64,000 nt of DNA from Antilocapra americana (taxonomy: Eukaryota; Chordata; Mammalia; Artiodactyla; Antilocapridae). The notes below the pieces were generated by a model, which was not told where the DNA came from, searched no databases, and saw only the letters and a list, made by a program, of their open reading frames with translations. The position numbers and the translations under genes are program-made. The stretch is from the NCBI GenBank assembly GCA_007570785.1, contig ML660203.1:8428638-8492637 (forward strand), given 5' to 3'. Shown in pieces: positions 36,346 through 47,860 of this stretch. How positions within the stretch are numbered: position 1 is the stretch's first letter; the number at the start of each line of letters is the position of its first letter.

Positions 36346-36865
36346 CAAATTGGTTACTGAAGAGGATCTATCTAACATTCACGTGAGAGATGGGGGTAGC
36401 GGGTGGCAAAAATTCAGGTTTGTCCTGATTAGGGCCCAGAATAGGATTATGGTGGGGAAAGGCCACGACAAGTGATAGCCAGGGAAATAGGTTACAGATG
36501 ATCTGAAAGGAAAAGCCCACTAAGACTTAGAGACAAATGTGGATACAAAAGGAGAGAGAGCGTCGTTTGGTCAAGAGTCCCATCAAAGAGTAATGTCATG
36601 TTCCCAACACATTCGCCTTGGTGAAGCTCCCACAGATACACAAATCAAAGTGCAGACACCTGCCTCTCCCAGGCCCATCTCTGGAACCCAGAAAACCGAG
36701 GACTGCTTGGTAATTCCAACATCTGTGACCCTGCTGACTTGGGTTATCTCAGACTCATTATCCATGGTAGGATGACAGATGAGGAACCAGAGAGACAAGC
36801 TTGCTGGTCACTATATGGGCTATGCAGTATTTACTAGAATAATTTCATGTCAAGAGTTATGATCA

Positions 36866-37000
36866 AGGGCTTCTCTGGAGGTCCAGGAGTGAGGACTCAG
36901 TGCCCTCACTGTCAAGAGCCTGGGTTCAATCCCAGGTCTGGGAACTAAGATCCCACAGGCTATGCTGCATGCCAAACCCCCCACCCCCCCCAAAAAAAGT
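36866..37000 (+). mobile_element. CHR-1-type SINE
   Basis: ttctctggaggtccaggagt head, gggttcaatcccaggtctgg box, C-run and A-rich tail. Confidence 0.85.
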
Positions 37001-37016
37001 TAAATCTGACAAAATA

Positions 37017-37064
37017 AATCAAACTCCTGGAGAAGTTCCAGGAATCAAACTCCTGGAGAAGTTC
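37017..37064 (+). repeat. 26-base tandem duplication
   Basis: The 22-base string at 37017-37038 (beginning aatcaaactcctggagaagt) recurs exactly at 37043-37064 after a 4-base spacer. Confidence 0.95.
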
Positions 37065-37261
37065 TAGCCATGATTTCAAAAGCTAAATGCTAGAACTGTA
37101 ACTGAATATAAACAGTAGTCCTCCAAAGAGGACTGTGGCCTTGTACAAACTTTAAGGGATACACATCTAGATAAAGAAAAATAATGCTCCAGAATACGGC
37201 TAACCACCACCTTCCTACTTTCAGAGAGAAATCTTAAACTTTGCACATAAAACCTAACTAT

Positions 37262-37425
37262 TCAAAGTGTAGTTCAATAACATCAACATCACTGGGGAAT
37301 TAGAAAAGCAGATACTTGGGTCCCACTCTAAACCCACTGGATTAGAGTCAGCATTTTAGCAAGACACTCCCCACCCTAGGTGATTTATTTGTACATTCAA
37401 GTTTGAGAAGCACTGGTGAACTATA
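37262..37425. mobile_element. MER5A-like DNA transposon remnant
   Basis: caaagtgtagttcaataac, gcagatacttgggtcccact and tttgagaagcactgg match the MER5 pattern. Diverged; the element is nearly symmetric so strand is uncertain. Confidence 0.7.
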
Positions 37426-38989
37426 TAGAGCAGTACATAGATAGGGTACCAATCAGGCAAATAAGATACAAAGTACCTCTTCACTTTCTGTACACTCTAT
37501 TTTATTAGGTACTGCTCAGACAGACCTACAGTGTTTTTTATTGAATCTGGTACTTACTAATGATCATATGATATAAATGTGGGATCTATTTCACTTCCTG
37601 AAATAACACAGCTCCAGGGTTTTCATGCACATGAAATATAAAAAAGCTTAGTTCTTCTGAAAATACAATAATGATTCATTTTATTCAAGTTCCAACACGG
37701 AGTTCAGCACACTTCACCACAAGCCCCATTAATTCCTACAGGTTTCTGGGAGTATCATTAAATCCCCCAGCATCACTGAGAAGCAGGTGCTTGGCAAACA
37801 TCCAATCTTCAAATGAGATTCAGAAGGACGTGGTCCTGAAAATGCGGTATTTTTCTGCCTTGTCCTGCCAGGGTTGCTTCTCAGGCTCACACTCTCTCTC
37901 GCCCTGAGGCCTCATACAGCTGCACACTCAAGTACTGCCCCAAAAGGAGAAAGGTCAGAGGTGTCATTATCCCATAAGCACTTGAGATTCCAGCTGCGGA
38001 GAAATTAATCTGGTTCGGTTCCGGCTGAGAAGCCCTGAGTAAGATCTGGAAAGACAGAGGGAAATACAAAAGAAAGAGCCTACTGAGAGGCTCTTAGGAG
38101 GACATTTGCAGATTTTAAGGTGGGGGTTGGGGGCAAGGTTTGGCAGATAAGTGAGAGGATCACAGGAAAAGATAAAGATCCATCTCCCACCTCTACTCCA
38201 GGAACAAAAAGAGTGACCAAGAGACTCCTCCAAAAGACCTCTTTTCTTGATAAAAGGAAGGAAAAGAGCCAATGAGGAAGCTTAGGAGCTGGAAGCAAGA
38301 CTAAGAATCTCTGGAGGGTTTTTTTTTTTTTTTTTCCAATGAAGGGAAATATAGCAAAAGAGAAAGCAGTATCCTTCTAACCAGAATCTTATAAGCAGCA
38401 GGCCACCAGGAGGATTAAGAGACCTGTGAATAACCAAAGAAATACAAGGGGGGATTCGTTTTCAGCTTAAATCCAGCGCTGGGGAGTCAGGCAGCCCTGG
38501 ACTTCAGACCACTTTCAGAGTAAGGGGAAGAAAAGGGACTATCTTTACAGCCACCAGTAAGCAGAGCAGCGTCCAAAGGAAGAAAGGGATCAGAAAAATG
38601 CCTGGGGATAGAGTTAAGCCAAGGGAAAGAGTTCCAGTTAGCAGAAAGATGAAAGATAACGTAGACATAAGAAAGACAACATGCAGGCACCCCTTTGGGA
38701 TGGGCGGGGAGATCCTCCCCCAGGGGGAGGAGACTTCAGGAGGTACTACTATAGGAAGTGAGTACAGAGAAAAGGCCACAGAAGCAGAGAAAGTGCCACG
38801 CTGAAGAAAGATATTTATTCACCAGAGGAAGGAAGAGGAAAGGTGCACTTACCTGACAGGGAGAGGACCTAAAGGAATATGGGGTTCCAAAAAGGGAAGC
38901 TGAGGAAACAAAATCTCTCCGATGGCTGAGAAGCTCAAGAACCACACACCACTGTCTGGAAATGAGTAAACTAAAAAAAAAAGTGCGCC

Positions 38990-39520
38990 CTTCCAGATTT
39001 AACAAACATCAGAACTGGTGGCTGCAGGCTGACAACTGTGTAACCAGAAGTAGAGCGTGGGGTCTGGGGGGTGGGGACAGGAAACAAACACTTTCAGATA
39101 TGAAAATCTGGAAATAAGGTGGTCCGATTTGGAGAATTCATGAAAATAACGGGTGGAATCCCAAGGATAGAGTGATTGGAAAAAGCTGTGAATTCCCTTG
39201 TGTAAATACAAATACTTATCGTAAAATTTCAGGATTTGGACTTCATTTCGGGTAGACTCTGGACACTGTGCTCTCCCAGATTTTGAAGGGCTGGGGAAAG
39301 GAATCAGCCCTTGAATTTAAGACATTCTGGAAAGCATTTTGCCAGATTTCAGGCCTGGAAAAGGGAAGTCTCCCCTGAATTTGCGGGAACACGTACCCCC
39401 CAAACTGGTCACTGGACCCCAGATTTGAAACTCGCTAATGGGAAGAACCCTCAGATTTGAAAGGGGACATTTATTCAGAGTGGAGACACCTAAAGGGAGT
39501 GTCCTCCCAATTTGGGGGTC
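38990..39520. repeat. Degenerate tandem motif (ccAGATTTgaa)
   Basis: About nine loose iterations of a pyrimidine-AGATTT-GAA-GGG motif at 38993, 39094, 39227, 39275, 39341, 39372, 39417, 39449 and 39503, spaced roughly 30-130 bases. It lies in PHF20 intron 1, 0.6-1.2 kb downstream of exon 1. I cannot assign it to a known repeat. Confidence 0.5.
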
Positions 39521-40139
39521 GTGGGTCAGGGGGTACATCCTCAGTTGGGGAGGCTTTGGAAATTAAGATAAAACCCCAGGGATGGAGCTTAAGAAAGAGG
39601 GTTGCACCGATCACATTTTCTAAAACTACAGAGAAAGGGGACACTCCCATAGTCGGGGGCTTGAGAAAGGGGTGTGCTTCCCAGAAGAGGGTTAAAGAGG
39701 CTATAAAAGAAAAAGCGTTCTCAAAGCACAAGGCAAGGGCAGGGGCTGTTGGTGGAGCTCTCGGGGCCACGCAGGCTCAGGATCCGACCCTAGCGCTTCC
39801 CCCCACCCGCAACACGGCCCGCTCCGCGCCCTGGGCCCGCACCCCGCGGCCCAACCTCCTCAGGCGGCGCTGATTGGCCTCAAGCACCGTCACTCCCGCA
39901 GGCAACCCTGGGGATTGGGCGCCACTAGCACGCCCGCCACGCTCTCAACAGCGGTCCCCGGGCCTCCCTCCGGGCAGGGCAAGCGGGGCCAGGCTGGGAG
40001 CGGGGCCGGGCAGGGGACCGGAGCAGCGGGGGCGTCCGTCACCGTCCCCGCCCGCACGGCGCGCGCGCGCGGCGCGGGCCCGGCCCGCCCCGGCCCCAGT
40101 CAGCCGGCTTCGCCTCGCCGCGCCTCGCCGCGAGCTCAC

Positions 40140-40260
40140 CTCACAGCCCCGCTCCGGCTGCGCCGCTCCAGGACCAACCGACAGAAGGACTCTGCGTGCT
40201 GCGCACCACGTGACCCCCGGGACGCGCCCAGCGTATCCCCCGCCCCCCACACACACGCAC
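40140..40260 (-). other. PHF20: PHF20 exon 1 (non-coding 5' UTR), 5' end approximate
   Basis: The minus strand reads ggggctgtgag then a strong GTGAGC donor at 40139 within the CpG island, correctly placed and oriented for PHF20 exon 1 splicing to exon 2 at 22213. The donor is seen; the transcription start is a guess (about 40200-40300) because no TATA box fixes it. An alternative first exon elsewhere in the island is possible. Confidence 0.65.
40207..40214. promoter_or_regulatory. E-box CACGTGAC
   Basis: CACGTG followed by AC (USF/MiT-TFE-type). It lies within or just upstream of the predicted PHF20 exon 1. Motif match only. Confidence 0.5.
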
Positions 40261-40599
40261 CATCGCCACCACCGAGTGACGCAGCTCCTCAGCTGCCCCG
40301 CCCTCGGCCCCTCCCCACCCGATCACCGGGGCGACGGCTCGGGCGAGCCACGCCCACTGCCCTGACGCGCGGGAACCGGCCTGCGCCCGGACCCGGTGCA
40401 CGAAGTCCCCACTCACCCATATCCCCTGTGATCACCCGGGGCCCGGGGCTGGACCCTATCCGTCATCTGTTAGTTATGCCTCCTATATGAGCCTCGAAGC
40501 CTCCTACTTCTCTCCATCCTCTGCCAACACTCCAGTCTAGTCCACCATCAGATGGACCTCTCCACCCACTCTTACTCCTTCAATCCGTTCGTCATGCTC

Positions 40600-40860
40600 A
40601 GACAGCAAGAGCTTCTCAAAACCAACTCTGTTCATAGCCATCCTCATGCTCAAAGCCCGTTGCCCACTGTTCTTCAGATTAAGATCTAAATCTTCACCGT
40701 AGCCTATCTGCCAGACTTCTCAGAGTCTGCACTAACTTGCCTCTCTCACATTCAGGCGCATTCAACTCCTCCACTTTCTCAGGCGTCTTTCAAGTCCTCA
40801 AACAAGTCAGGTTCCTTCCCGACCTAGAGTCTTTGAACCGCTCCTCCTGCGCCTTACCTC
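40600..40860 (+). mobile_element. L2 LINE fragment
   Basis: Diverged sense L2: gattaagatctaaatcttca, ttcaactcctccactttctc. Begins just outside the PHF20 CpG island. Confidence 0.55.
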
Positions 40861-41069
40861 ATTAACTCCTCGGAAGGGATCCCAATTGCTAGTGCGAAAA
40901 GGAGCTGTATTCTACCTCCAGGGACCAAGGTCGGAGTTGCAGCCACCCACAAAGGGTCTGAAAAGTTTTCCCAGTGGGATTTGGTAAGTTCCAAAGAGGA
41001 ATGCTAAATATTTGTTATTTAGGAAGGCAATAACGATTTTATTTTACCTTGGAAAAACCGGGCAGCTAG

Positions 41070-41545
41070 ATTGCACTTCTTCAAATGTAAATATAATCAT
41101 GTCACTGCCCGGCTTAAAACAACCAACCTTTCCATCACATCCTCCACCCCTGCTAACTGTCTGGCCATACTAAGTTGCTGTCACTTCTGTGGTTCCCTCC
41201 AAGGTCTTTCCAGGCACTGGGCCATTGACTAAGCTGTTACTTTTTGCAAAACTGACTCTTTAAAAGATCTCAGTTTGTCACCTCCTCAGTAAGGTCCTCT
41301 TTGACCACATAATCTAAAAGTGCTCCCCTTGATCTCCTGCTTCAAACAGGGCAATTGCTCTCTAGCTTATCAATGTTTGTTTTCAGCAGAACACTTAACG
41401 GAGCTTGTAGTTATTTAATTGGTTTGTTCTCTTTGTTTTAATCCCCCCCCAACCCAGTTAGAGTTAGGGACTATCTTGTATCTACTGCATTGTCAGAACC
41501 TGACAAATGGTAGATGTTCGTTGTTTATCTGTAGAAGGAATGAAA
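41070..41545 (+). mobile_element. L2 LINE fragment
   Basis: Sense L2 3' region: aatataatcatgtcactgcc, ctcagtaaggtcctctttga, agttagggactatcttgtat. Confidence 0.8.
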
Positions 41546-41599
41546 GGGAAGAGAATATTTGGGGGGAGGGGGTTGATAATTGAAAATAACAAATAGACA

Positions 41600-41755
41600 G
41601 GACTTCCCTGGTGGTACAGTGGATAAGAATTCACCTGCCAGTTCAAGGGGACATAGGTTCCATCCCTGATCTGGGAAGACTCCACATGCCACAGAGCAAC
41701 TAAGCTCAGTACTAAGTATTGAACCCACATGCTGCAACTACTGAAACCTTCAGGT
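41600..41755 (+). mobile_element. CHR-type SINE, truncated
   Basis: gacttccctggtggtacagt head, gaagactccacatgccacag, ends abruptly after catgctgcaactactgaaac. Confidence 0.85.
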
Positions 41756-41977
41756 ACAGGAAGAAAGGACCTTCCCAGGATCCTCTGTGTTTATGTTTAT
41801 TAACATGAAATTGCTCAGATTTCATTGGCTATTATAGGGTATAGACAATTTTTTGCCCCCCCACCACAGTAATGTCAAGAATTCATGGCCCCATATAAAT
41901 ACAGCATGTTTCTTTGCTTATTCAACCTGTACATATCGAGACCCAGGCTTGAGTTGGGCATCAGAGACACAGAGTAG

Positions 41978-42092
41978 GGGACTTCCCTGGCAGTCCAGTG
42001 AATATGACTCAGCACTTACACTGCAGAGGGAATGGGTTTGATCCCTGGTCTGATCCCACATGCTGCATGGTGCAGGCAAAAAAAAAAAAAAG
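41978..42092 (+). mobile_element. CHR-1-type SINE
   Basis: gacttccctggcagtccagt head, A-run tail. agacacagag before and agatacagag after form the likely target duplication. Confidence 0.85.
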
Positions 42093-42106
42093 ATACAGAG
42101 CAGAGG

Positions 42107-42316
42107 GCTTCCCCAATGCCTCAGTGGTAAAGAATCTGCTTACAATGCAGGAGACTCCAGAGACATGGGTTCAATCACTGAGTCATGGAAGATCCCTTGG
42201 AGGAGGAAATGGCAACCCACACCAGTATTCTTGCCTGAAAAATCCCATGGACAGAGGAACCTGGTGGGCTACCATCCAAAGGGTCACAAAGAGTCAGACA
42301 TGACTGAGCATGAACA
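42107..42316 (+). mobile_element. Bov-tA SINE
   Basis: atgcctcagtggtaaagaat head, ggcaacccacaccagtattc, agagtcagacatgactgagc. Full length. Confidence 0.9.
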
Positions 42317-42912
42317 CAGGACACAGGACAGAATAGCATGAGATTTACGCTCTCCTCTCACAGAGTTTACTTCCTGGTAAAGAAATCATCACAATTTGCA
42401 AATTGAAATTCTTCTTGTCTGTTGCAAGAACAAGCAAAAGAGAAATATATTACAAGAATGTTTGGGGGCCCAGAGCATGGATAGGAAAACAAGAGGCACA
42501 AGAGCAGCTCTGGCAAGAAGCAACAGCTTCTGCTGCCAGCAGCACCACAGGCCACAGCTGGGATTCAGTCCCAACATCCCTTTGTTTCTGAGTCACTCAC
42601 TCAAGAGGCAAAGTCGTGAGCAGGGGCTGATGCTGACTGGCCAATCTCAGGTCACATGGATTAGTCCAGGCTGTCAAGGGACAAGAGGAATAATTTGCCC
42701 ATAAGGGTATCCCCCCAAATGAAAATGAGGGGAGGACTGATGCTGGTCAGGCAAAAATAACTCTACACAAATATGGATAAAATACATTGAGAATCAAGCT
42801 GAAGTTCCTGATCATCAAGTCAAACCTGTGGAAACCTGGTTTGCTAGCTTCTGAACAGTCACTGGTTGCCATAGAGCTCCAATTTGCAAAGTTCTGATCT
42901 AAAGGGCAGGTC

Positions 42913-43105
42913 TCAGGACTTCCCTGGTGGTCCAGTAGCTAGCTAAGACTCTGTGCTCCCAAGGCAGGGCACCTGGATTCCATCCCTGGTCAGGTAACTA
43001 GATCCCACATGCCTTGACTAAGGGTTCACATGCCACAACTGAAGATCCCAAGTGCTGCAACTAAAACCTGGCACAGCCAAATAAATAAATATTTTAAAAA
43101 TCAAA
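42913..43105 (+). mobile_element. CHR-1-type SINE
   Basis: gacttccctggtggtccagt head, gatcccacatgccttgacta, cacagccaaataaataaata tail. About 4 extra bases (agct repeat) in the head. Confidence 0.88.
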
Positions 43106-43439
43106 ATGAAAAAATAATAAAGTCCAGGTCTCATCACTGCCTGTTTAGCAGCATCCACCATTCTGCTTTAAAGTCTTCCCCAGCATTTCACTAGCAGTTG
43201 ATTTCAACCACCCAACTGTTTTTAACTTAGAACCTTTTTTGTTGAGATAGGCGCTCAAGTAATAGTTGTGACTCTGTGAATGAGTGAAAGAATGAATGTA
43301 CAGCAGCCTCAACTCCAGAAAATAATATCTCTTCAACCATTTCAGAACTGGGTCTCAGGACATAAGATGACAGCTCCACATACAGTGCATACACACAAGC
43401 ATATACAGAAGCACCAGAGGCTACTATGTCTCTGCATGG

Positions 43440-43590
43440 AAGAGTCCTTTCTCTCCCTAAGCATCACTTTTCTTCAACTACAAAGTGGGATGATATTTAC
43501 TCTCATTCATGAACTTGTCACAATTAAGTGAAACAGCATGTGAGAGTGTATTGTAAACTGCAAAGTTCTGTGTAAATGATTTTCTGATTG
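43440..43590 (+). mobile_element. MIR
   Basis: Diverged sense MIR: ttcaactacaaagtgggatg, gtcacaattaagtgaaacag, gtaaactgcaaagttctgtg. Confidence 0.6.
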
Positions 43591-44239
43591 CTTTCTTACT
43601 AGATTCATTGTCTAGAGTATTTAAAATGTCCCCTAGTAAAGGAACAGCAGAACTAAAGATCTGAGATGGGATATTCAGTTAGAAAACTGATCTTTCTCAG
43701 CCTCTACCCAGCAAATCTTTATACTCTCTCCTTAGGCAACCTCAAGGCATTTACAATGAATCTGTCAAGGGGAAGGGGGAAAGTTAAAACAGAAAAGCAA
43801 GCTCCTTGGCTGGAATTCACACCCACAGACCCCCATGTACTCAGAGTATCACCAAGCTTGAGGATGTCAATCTCCAAAGCAGGAACTGGAGTAAAATATC
43901 TGCAGCACAAAGCTGAGTGTGAGAACTCAGGAAGCCGGAAACCACAGTCACAGCTGTATCTGAGAAGTCCAAGAACCTCCACAAGGCACCAGGGGCCCAA
44001 GGGAAGTGGATTGAGTTGACCCTGGTCTGAGCCTCTCCAATCTGAGCCTGATGGAAAGTTCCTGAGCTCCTCAAGCCTTACTGCTCTCCAGTGAGGGGGA
44101 GGAGAATTACGTAGGAATTCCAATACATTTCCAGCATTTTGCAAGATTCTAAGGAGGGAGGGAGAATGAGGGGGAGAGGCAGAGAGAGGAGGACATTCTT
44201 TATTCTTGTCCTGCCCACTAAAGAGACTGATAAAATCCA
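43591..44239. other. No assignable feature; one 176-codon frame
   Basis: The minus strand keeps a 176-codon frame from 44249 to 43719. I recognise no domain, splice context or family in it. Probably chance, but this stretch is not obviously repeat-derived. Confidence 0.3.
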
Positions 44240-44330
44240 CCTGGACCACTTCAAGGGCAGGGACTGTGTCCAGTTCTTCTTTGTCCCTTGGGAGTCCTAG
44301 TACCTAGCACAGTTCCCTGTAATTTAATAC
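44240..44330 (+). mobile_element. L2 LINE 3' end
   Basis: agggcagggactgtgtccag, cctagtacctagcacagttc. Confidence 0.7.
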
Positions 44331-44639
44331 TTAAAGCTTGTTTCTTGTGGTTGACACTCCTGCCAGTTTAGAGATAAAAAGACAAGGGAGGAGTTTAGCC
44401 CCAGGGACGACTGGAATGGAGATTATAAAGAAGTCCATTAAAGAAACAGTCTCTAAGTCTGCTAGACTCCAGTTGACTCCCCAAATTTCTTGCAATTTAA
44501 TTTTAGATAGTGATGCTATCCCATGATTCAAATGCCAAAAATTATATAAAAGGTAAACAATACAAAGTTGCCCTCAAATTTTTGTTCCTCGTTTGTTTTG
44601 TTTCTCCTGGTAACCACTTTCTTACGAATCCAATACCCC

Positions 44640-44736
44640 ACTCCTTTTCTTATGGTTGCTCTAGGTAGCATGCTGGATCTTAGTTCCCTGACCAGGGATG
44701 GAAACCTGGAACTACTGGATTGCCAGGGAAGTCCCC
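44640..44736 (-). mobile_element. CHR-1-type SINE, truncated
   Basis: Antisense: cttagttccctgaccaggga, ctggattgccagggaagtcc. Confidence 0.82.
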
Positions 44737-44859
44737 CTTTCAGTATTTCTTTATGAGTGTATGCAAAGCTGAATATAAGTTCAAATGTATTATGAACGTT
44801 TTACACAACAGAAAGCTTAATTTTGTCACTAAACACATTTTGGACCCCTTACACTACAT

Positions 44860-45005
44860 CTTTTATAATGATACAAAAATAACTCTCTATTATCTTGTTT
44901 TATTTTACTGCTACACAGTATTCTTGTGTGGATATACTGTAACTTGCTTAATCAGTCCCTTATTTGAGGACATTTGAGTTGTTTCCAATCCCTGGTGACT
45001 TAAAA
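44860..45005 (-). mobile_element. Old L1 3' fragment
   Basis: Antisense L1 3' sequence: ttacactacatcttttataa, cttatttgaggacatttgag, ttgtttccaatcc. Confidence 0.6.
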
Positions 45006-45233
45006 ACTATGTTCCACTTACAAATAGTTCAACACATGTGTGCAAAGAGAACTGAGGTCTAAATTCTCTGAACTAGGAGATCTGAGCCACAGGGGTGTAT
45101 ACATTTATAATTTTGATAGAGATTGCAAGTCATCATTCTTGATAGAGAGAAATGAGTGATGTTGCAGTTATCCAGCTAGGAATGTGTACAACCTACTGCC
45201 ACATATTTGTCACACAAGTCATCATCATGTGTC

Positions 45234-45346
45234 TTTTTTTTTTTAATTTTGGCTGCACCCACAGCTTGCAGAATCCTAGTTTCCCAACCAAGAATGGAAC
45301 CCAGGGCACTGGCAGTGAGTCCTAACCATGAAAACATCAGGGAATA
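45234..45346 (-). mobile_element. CHR-1-type SINE
   Basis: Poly-T tail, ggctgcacccacagcttgca, gagtcctaaccatgaaaaca. Related sequence (catgtgtctttt / catgtgtcttta) on both sides marks the target duplication. Confidence 0.82.
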
Positions 45347-45674
45347 TACACCATGTGTCTTTAGAAGAAATTATCTTGATGTAGAGGGAAATGCAAAGGA
45401 CAAATCATTAAGGAAAATACCATAAATTCGACAACATAAAAAAATTCTATTCTATCCATGAAAGTATGTCTACACATGGATGGTTTTGGGACTGTGGGGG
45501 ATTGAGAAAAGGAATGGAGGCTAAGGAAGAGTAACTCAGAGGGACCATTTACTTTGTTTCCAGTGTTTATAAACAATGTTGCAATGAATAATTCCCTTCC
45601 TGATGATTATTCACAATGTTTCCAGTTGCTACAGACAGTGCTACAATAAAGTCTTGGACTTTCAAAAAAGGAAA

Positions 45675-45885
45675 AACGGACTTCTCTGGTGGTCCAGGGC
45701 CTAAGATCCCCAGCTCCCAACCCAGGAGGTCCAGGTTCAATCCCTGGACCTAGATCCCATTCGCTGCAACTAAGAGTTGGTATGCTGCAAAAATGGATCC
45801 ACATGTGACAATGAGAAGATCTTACCTACCACAACTAAGACCCAGTGTGGGAAAATATATAGATAAACAAAGTATTTTTAAAAAG
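45675..45885 (+). mobile_element. CHR-1-type SINE
   Basis: gacttctctggtggtccagg head, caggttcaatccctggacct box, ccacaactaagacccagtgt and A-rich tail; aaaaggaaaaa flanks both ends. Confidence 0.85.
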
Positions 45886-46714
45886 GAAAAAGAAGGAAAT
45901 CTGGGGCTGTGTCTCGATTATCAATTATCAATGGAAGCTCTGCCCCTTACACTCCTCTGCAGTCCTTCTTGCCCGCTTATTGACTCACTAAGACCCTAAA
46001 ACTCTCTCCTCTTCCTCTTCTATTGCACAATTGTGAGTTTGAAATCTCACCTCCTTGACGTCACCCTACTCGACCCAGCCCATAATTCCCCTGGGCCTAA
46101 AAAGTATCTTAAGTGCAATTTCAATTCCAAATTCTAGGCTGGAAATAGTTATCACCAAAGAAAGTCCCTGAATGACAATTAAGGAAAAACAGGTAATCAC
46201 AGGTTTGCTCACACCTTATTCCAGTTCCCCTGATATCCTTGCTTATATCATGGTCTTTTTTTTTTTTCCCCCCTCTCTACTTCATAAGGCCTTTATGCTT
46301 TTCAAAGGTTTATTTAACCTTCGTGCTGAATCATCACCACTTCTCTTCCCACTCATCTCCTTCTATTTCGAGGGGAGCCTTTTTACTGTAGGAGGTAAAA
46401 TAGAAACCTGACTAAAGTTTAGTTTCTACTAAAGTAGAAATTAAAGGTGCCATGAAACTCCAAATGCTAAAACCTTATGGATACAGAGAGCACTGGCTCT
46501 TGTCCGCTTTGAACTCCCCCTGCCCTAGAGAGCCTTATTTTACCCACATAAATTGGGGTAAAATCACTGGCCAAAAGGAGAAAAGTTATATTTCCTACAG
46601 ATTTTCCAAATTTCCCTTTTATCTCTGCATACCACACCTACCTTTGCCTATCTCCCCTTCTGATTCTACTTCAAATTTTTAACCCTTTTGGGGAAAAAAA
46701 AATAATGGCAATAT

Positions 46715-46880
46715 TTACTGACTTTTCAGTTTGCTAGACACTGTGCTAAGTGAATTATTTCATTATAAATTATTTCATCATAATAAATTACATGAATTAT
46801 TTCATTTAATAACCCTTGAAGAAGGTCCCTTGTAATAGAGACCCAGAAAAGTTACTTATTTAAGGTGACATCACTAAAAA
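46715..46880 (-). mobile_element. MIR
   Basis: Antisense: gctagacactgtgctaagtg, ttatttcatttaataaccct, ttacttatttaaggtgacat. It contains a local duplication of aattatttcat. Confidence 0.7.
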
Positions 46881-46979
46881 TAATTTAAGTTCCATCAGTT
46901 TAATTCCAGATTTCATGCTTATTAATCCTAAACTAACCAGATTCTGAAGAGAGTCTCTTCTTGTTCTCTGCCCTTAATC

Positions 46980-47860
46980 TCTCTCCAATCTGGCCTATTC
47001 TCCAAACTATTCAAAATGCCATTCTAACATAACAGTAATAAATAAAGTGACCCTTTAAAAACAGGTTGGGACTTCCCTGTTGGTGCAGTGGCTAAGGCTC
47101 CGAGTTCCCAACGCAGAGGGCTGGGGTTCAATCTCTGGTCAGGGAACTAGAATCCACATGCTGTAACTGAGTTTACATGCCACAACTAAAGGATCCTACA
47201 TCCCACAACGAAGTTGCCACAATCCTTGTGATGCAACTGAGACTCAGCACAGCCAAAATAAATAAATATATTTTAAAATCACTTTTAAAATAACCATATC
47301 ATGCACTCTCCTACACAAATCCCTCTAATGTTGTCCCCTCTCTACCTGAAAGTAAATCCAAAATCTTTACCACCAGCCATTCTTGATCTGCCTCTTGTGT
47401 TCCCCAGCTCTCTGACCTCCAATTATCTTCTCTCTGCTTTGCTCACTCCAGTTACATGAGCATACTTGCTTTTTCTTGAGCAAGCTAAGTTCACTTCTGC
47501 CTGGGGTTTTATACTTGCTGTTCCCTCTACCTGGAAAAATCTACCCTCAGATACTTATAAAACTTAGCACTTTGTTTCTTTCTGGTCTCTGTTCAAGTGT
47601 ATTTATTTTTTTAATCATAGAAGCTGCCTCCCTAAATACAACAGTATCCTGTCTTTCTCTCTCTCCCTTAATCTCATTTATTCTTCAAAGCACTTATTAC
47701 CATCTGGCATATTACATATGTACTTTTTGTTAATAATCTGTTTCATATATTTAGAATTTAAAAAATTCCTGAGGTCAGAAACTTTGTTTTGTTTACTGCT
47801 ATATCCCCAGTGCATGGGATGATACCCAGCATAAAATAGGTGTTTAATATTTTGCATGAA
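46980..47860 (+). mobile_element. L2 LINE, split by a SINE
   Basis: Sense L2, one of the longer copies here: tacttgctgttccctctacc, tctggtctctgttcaagtgt, gctatatccccagtgcatgg, taggtgtttaatattttgc. Interrupted at 47066-47278. Confidence 0.85.
47066..47278 (+). mobile_element. CHR-1-type SINE inside L2
   Basis: gggacttccctgttggtgca head, gactcagcacagccaaaata tail. L2 sequence resumes on its right side. Confidence 0.88.

Larger units (their letters stand above)
22214..40139 (-). other. PHF20: PHF20 intron 1
   Basis: An 18-kb first intron from donor GTGAGC (40139) to the ttcag acceptor (22216-22214). Mostly repeats; 23037-24079, 27291-27679, 34011-34574, 35185-36224 and 37426-38989 hold nothing I can name apart from homopolymer runs (for example poly-T near 38320-38336). 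Confidence 0.85.
39730..40480. promoter_or_regulatory. PHF20: CpG island, PHF20 promoter
   Basis: Dense CpG and GC-rich sequence with an alternating CG run near 40057-40075, GC boxes (ccccgcccgc, ggcccgccccgg), an inverted CCAAT box (tgattggc at 39871-39878) and an E-box. It surrounds the PHF20 exon 1 donor at 40139. Long open frames here result from stop-poor GC composition. Confidence 0.9.

Noticed and set aside
39871..39920. Inverted CCAAT boxes as the core PHF20 promoter
   Set aside because: They lie downstream of the exon 1 donor relative to PHF20 transcription, so they are more likely intronic or for an alternative start; not enough to place a promoter.
39874..40490. Overlapping plus-strand frames of 163 and 191 codons
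   Set aside because: They lie in the PHF20 CpG island, where high GC removes stop codons; two frames are open at once, and the amino-acid content is Pro/Arg/Ala-rich low complexity. The region is better explained as promoter and non-coding exon 1.
43719..44249. Minus-strand 176-codon frame in the intergenic region
   Set aside because: The longest non-CpG frame without obvious repeat origin, but it shows no domain, promoter, splice or conservation evidence that I can see. Recorded as chance unless a protein search says otherwise.
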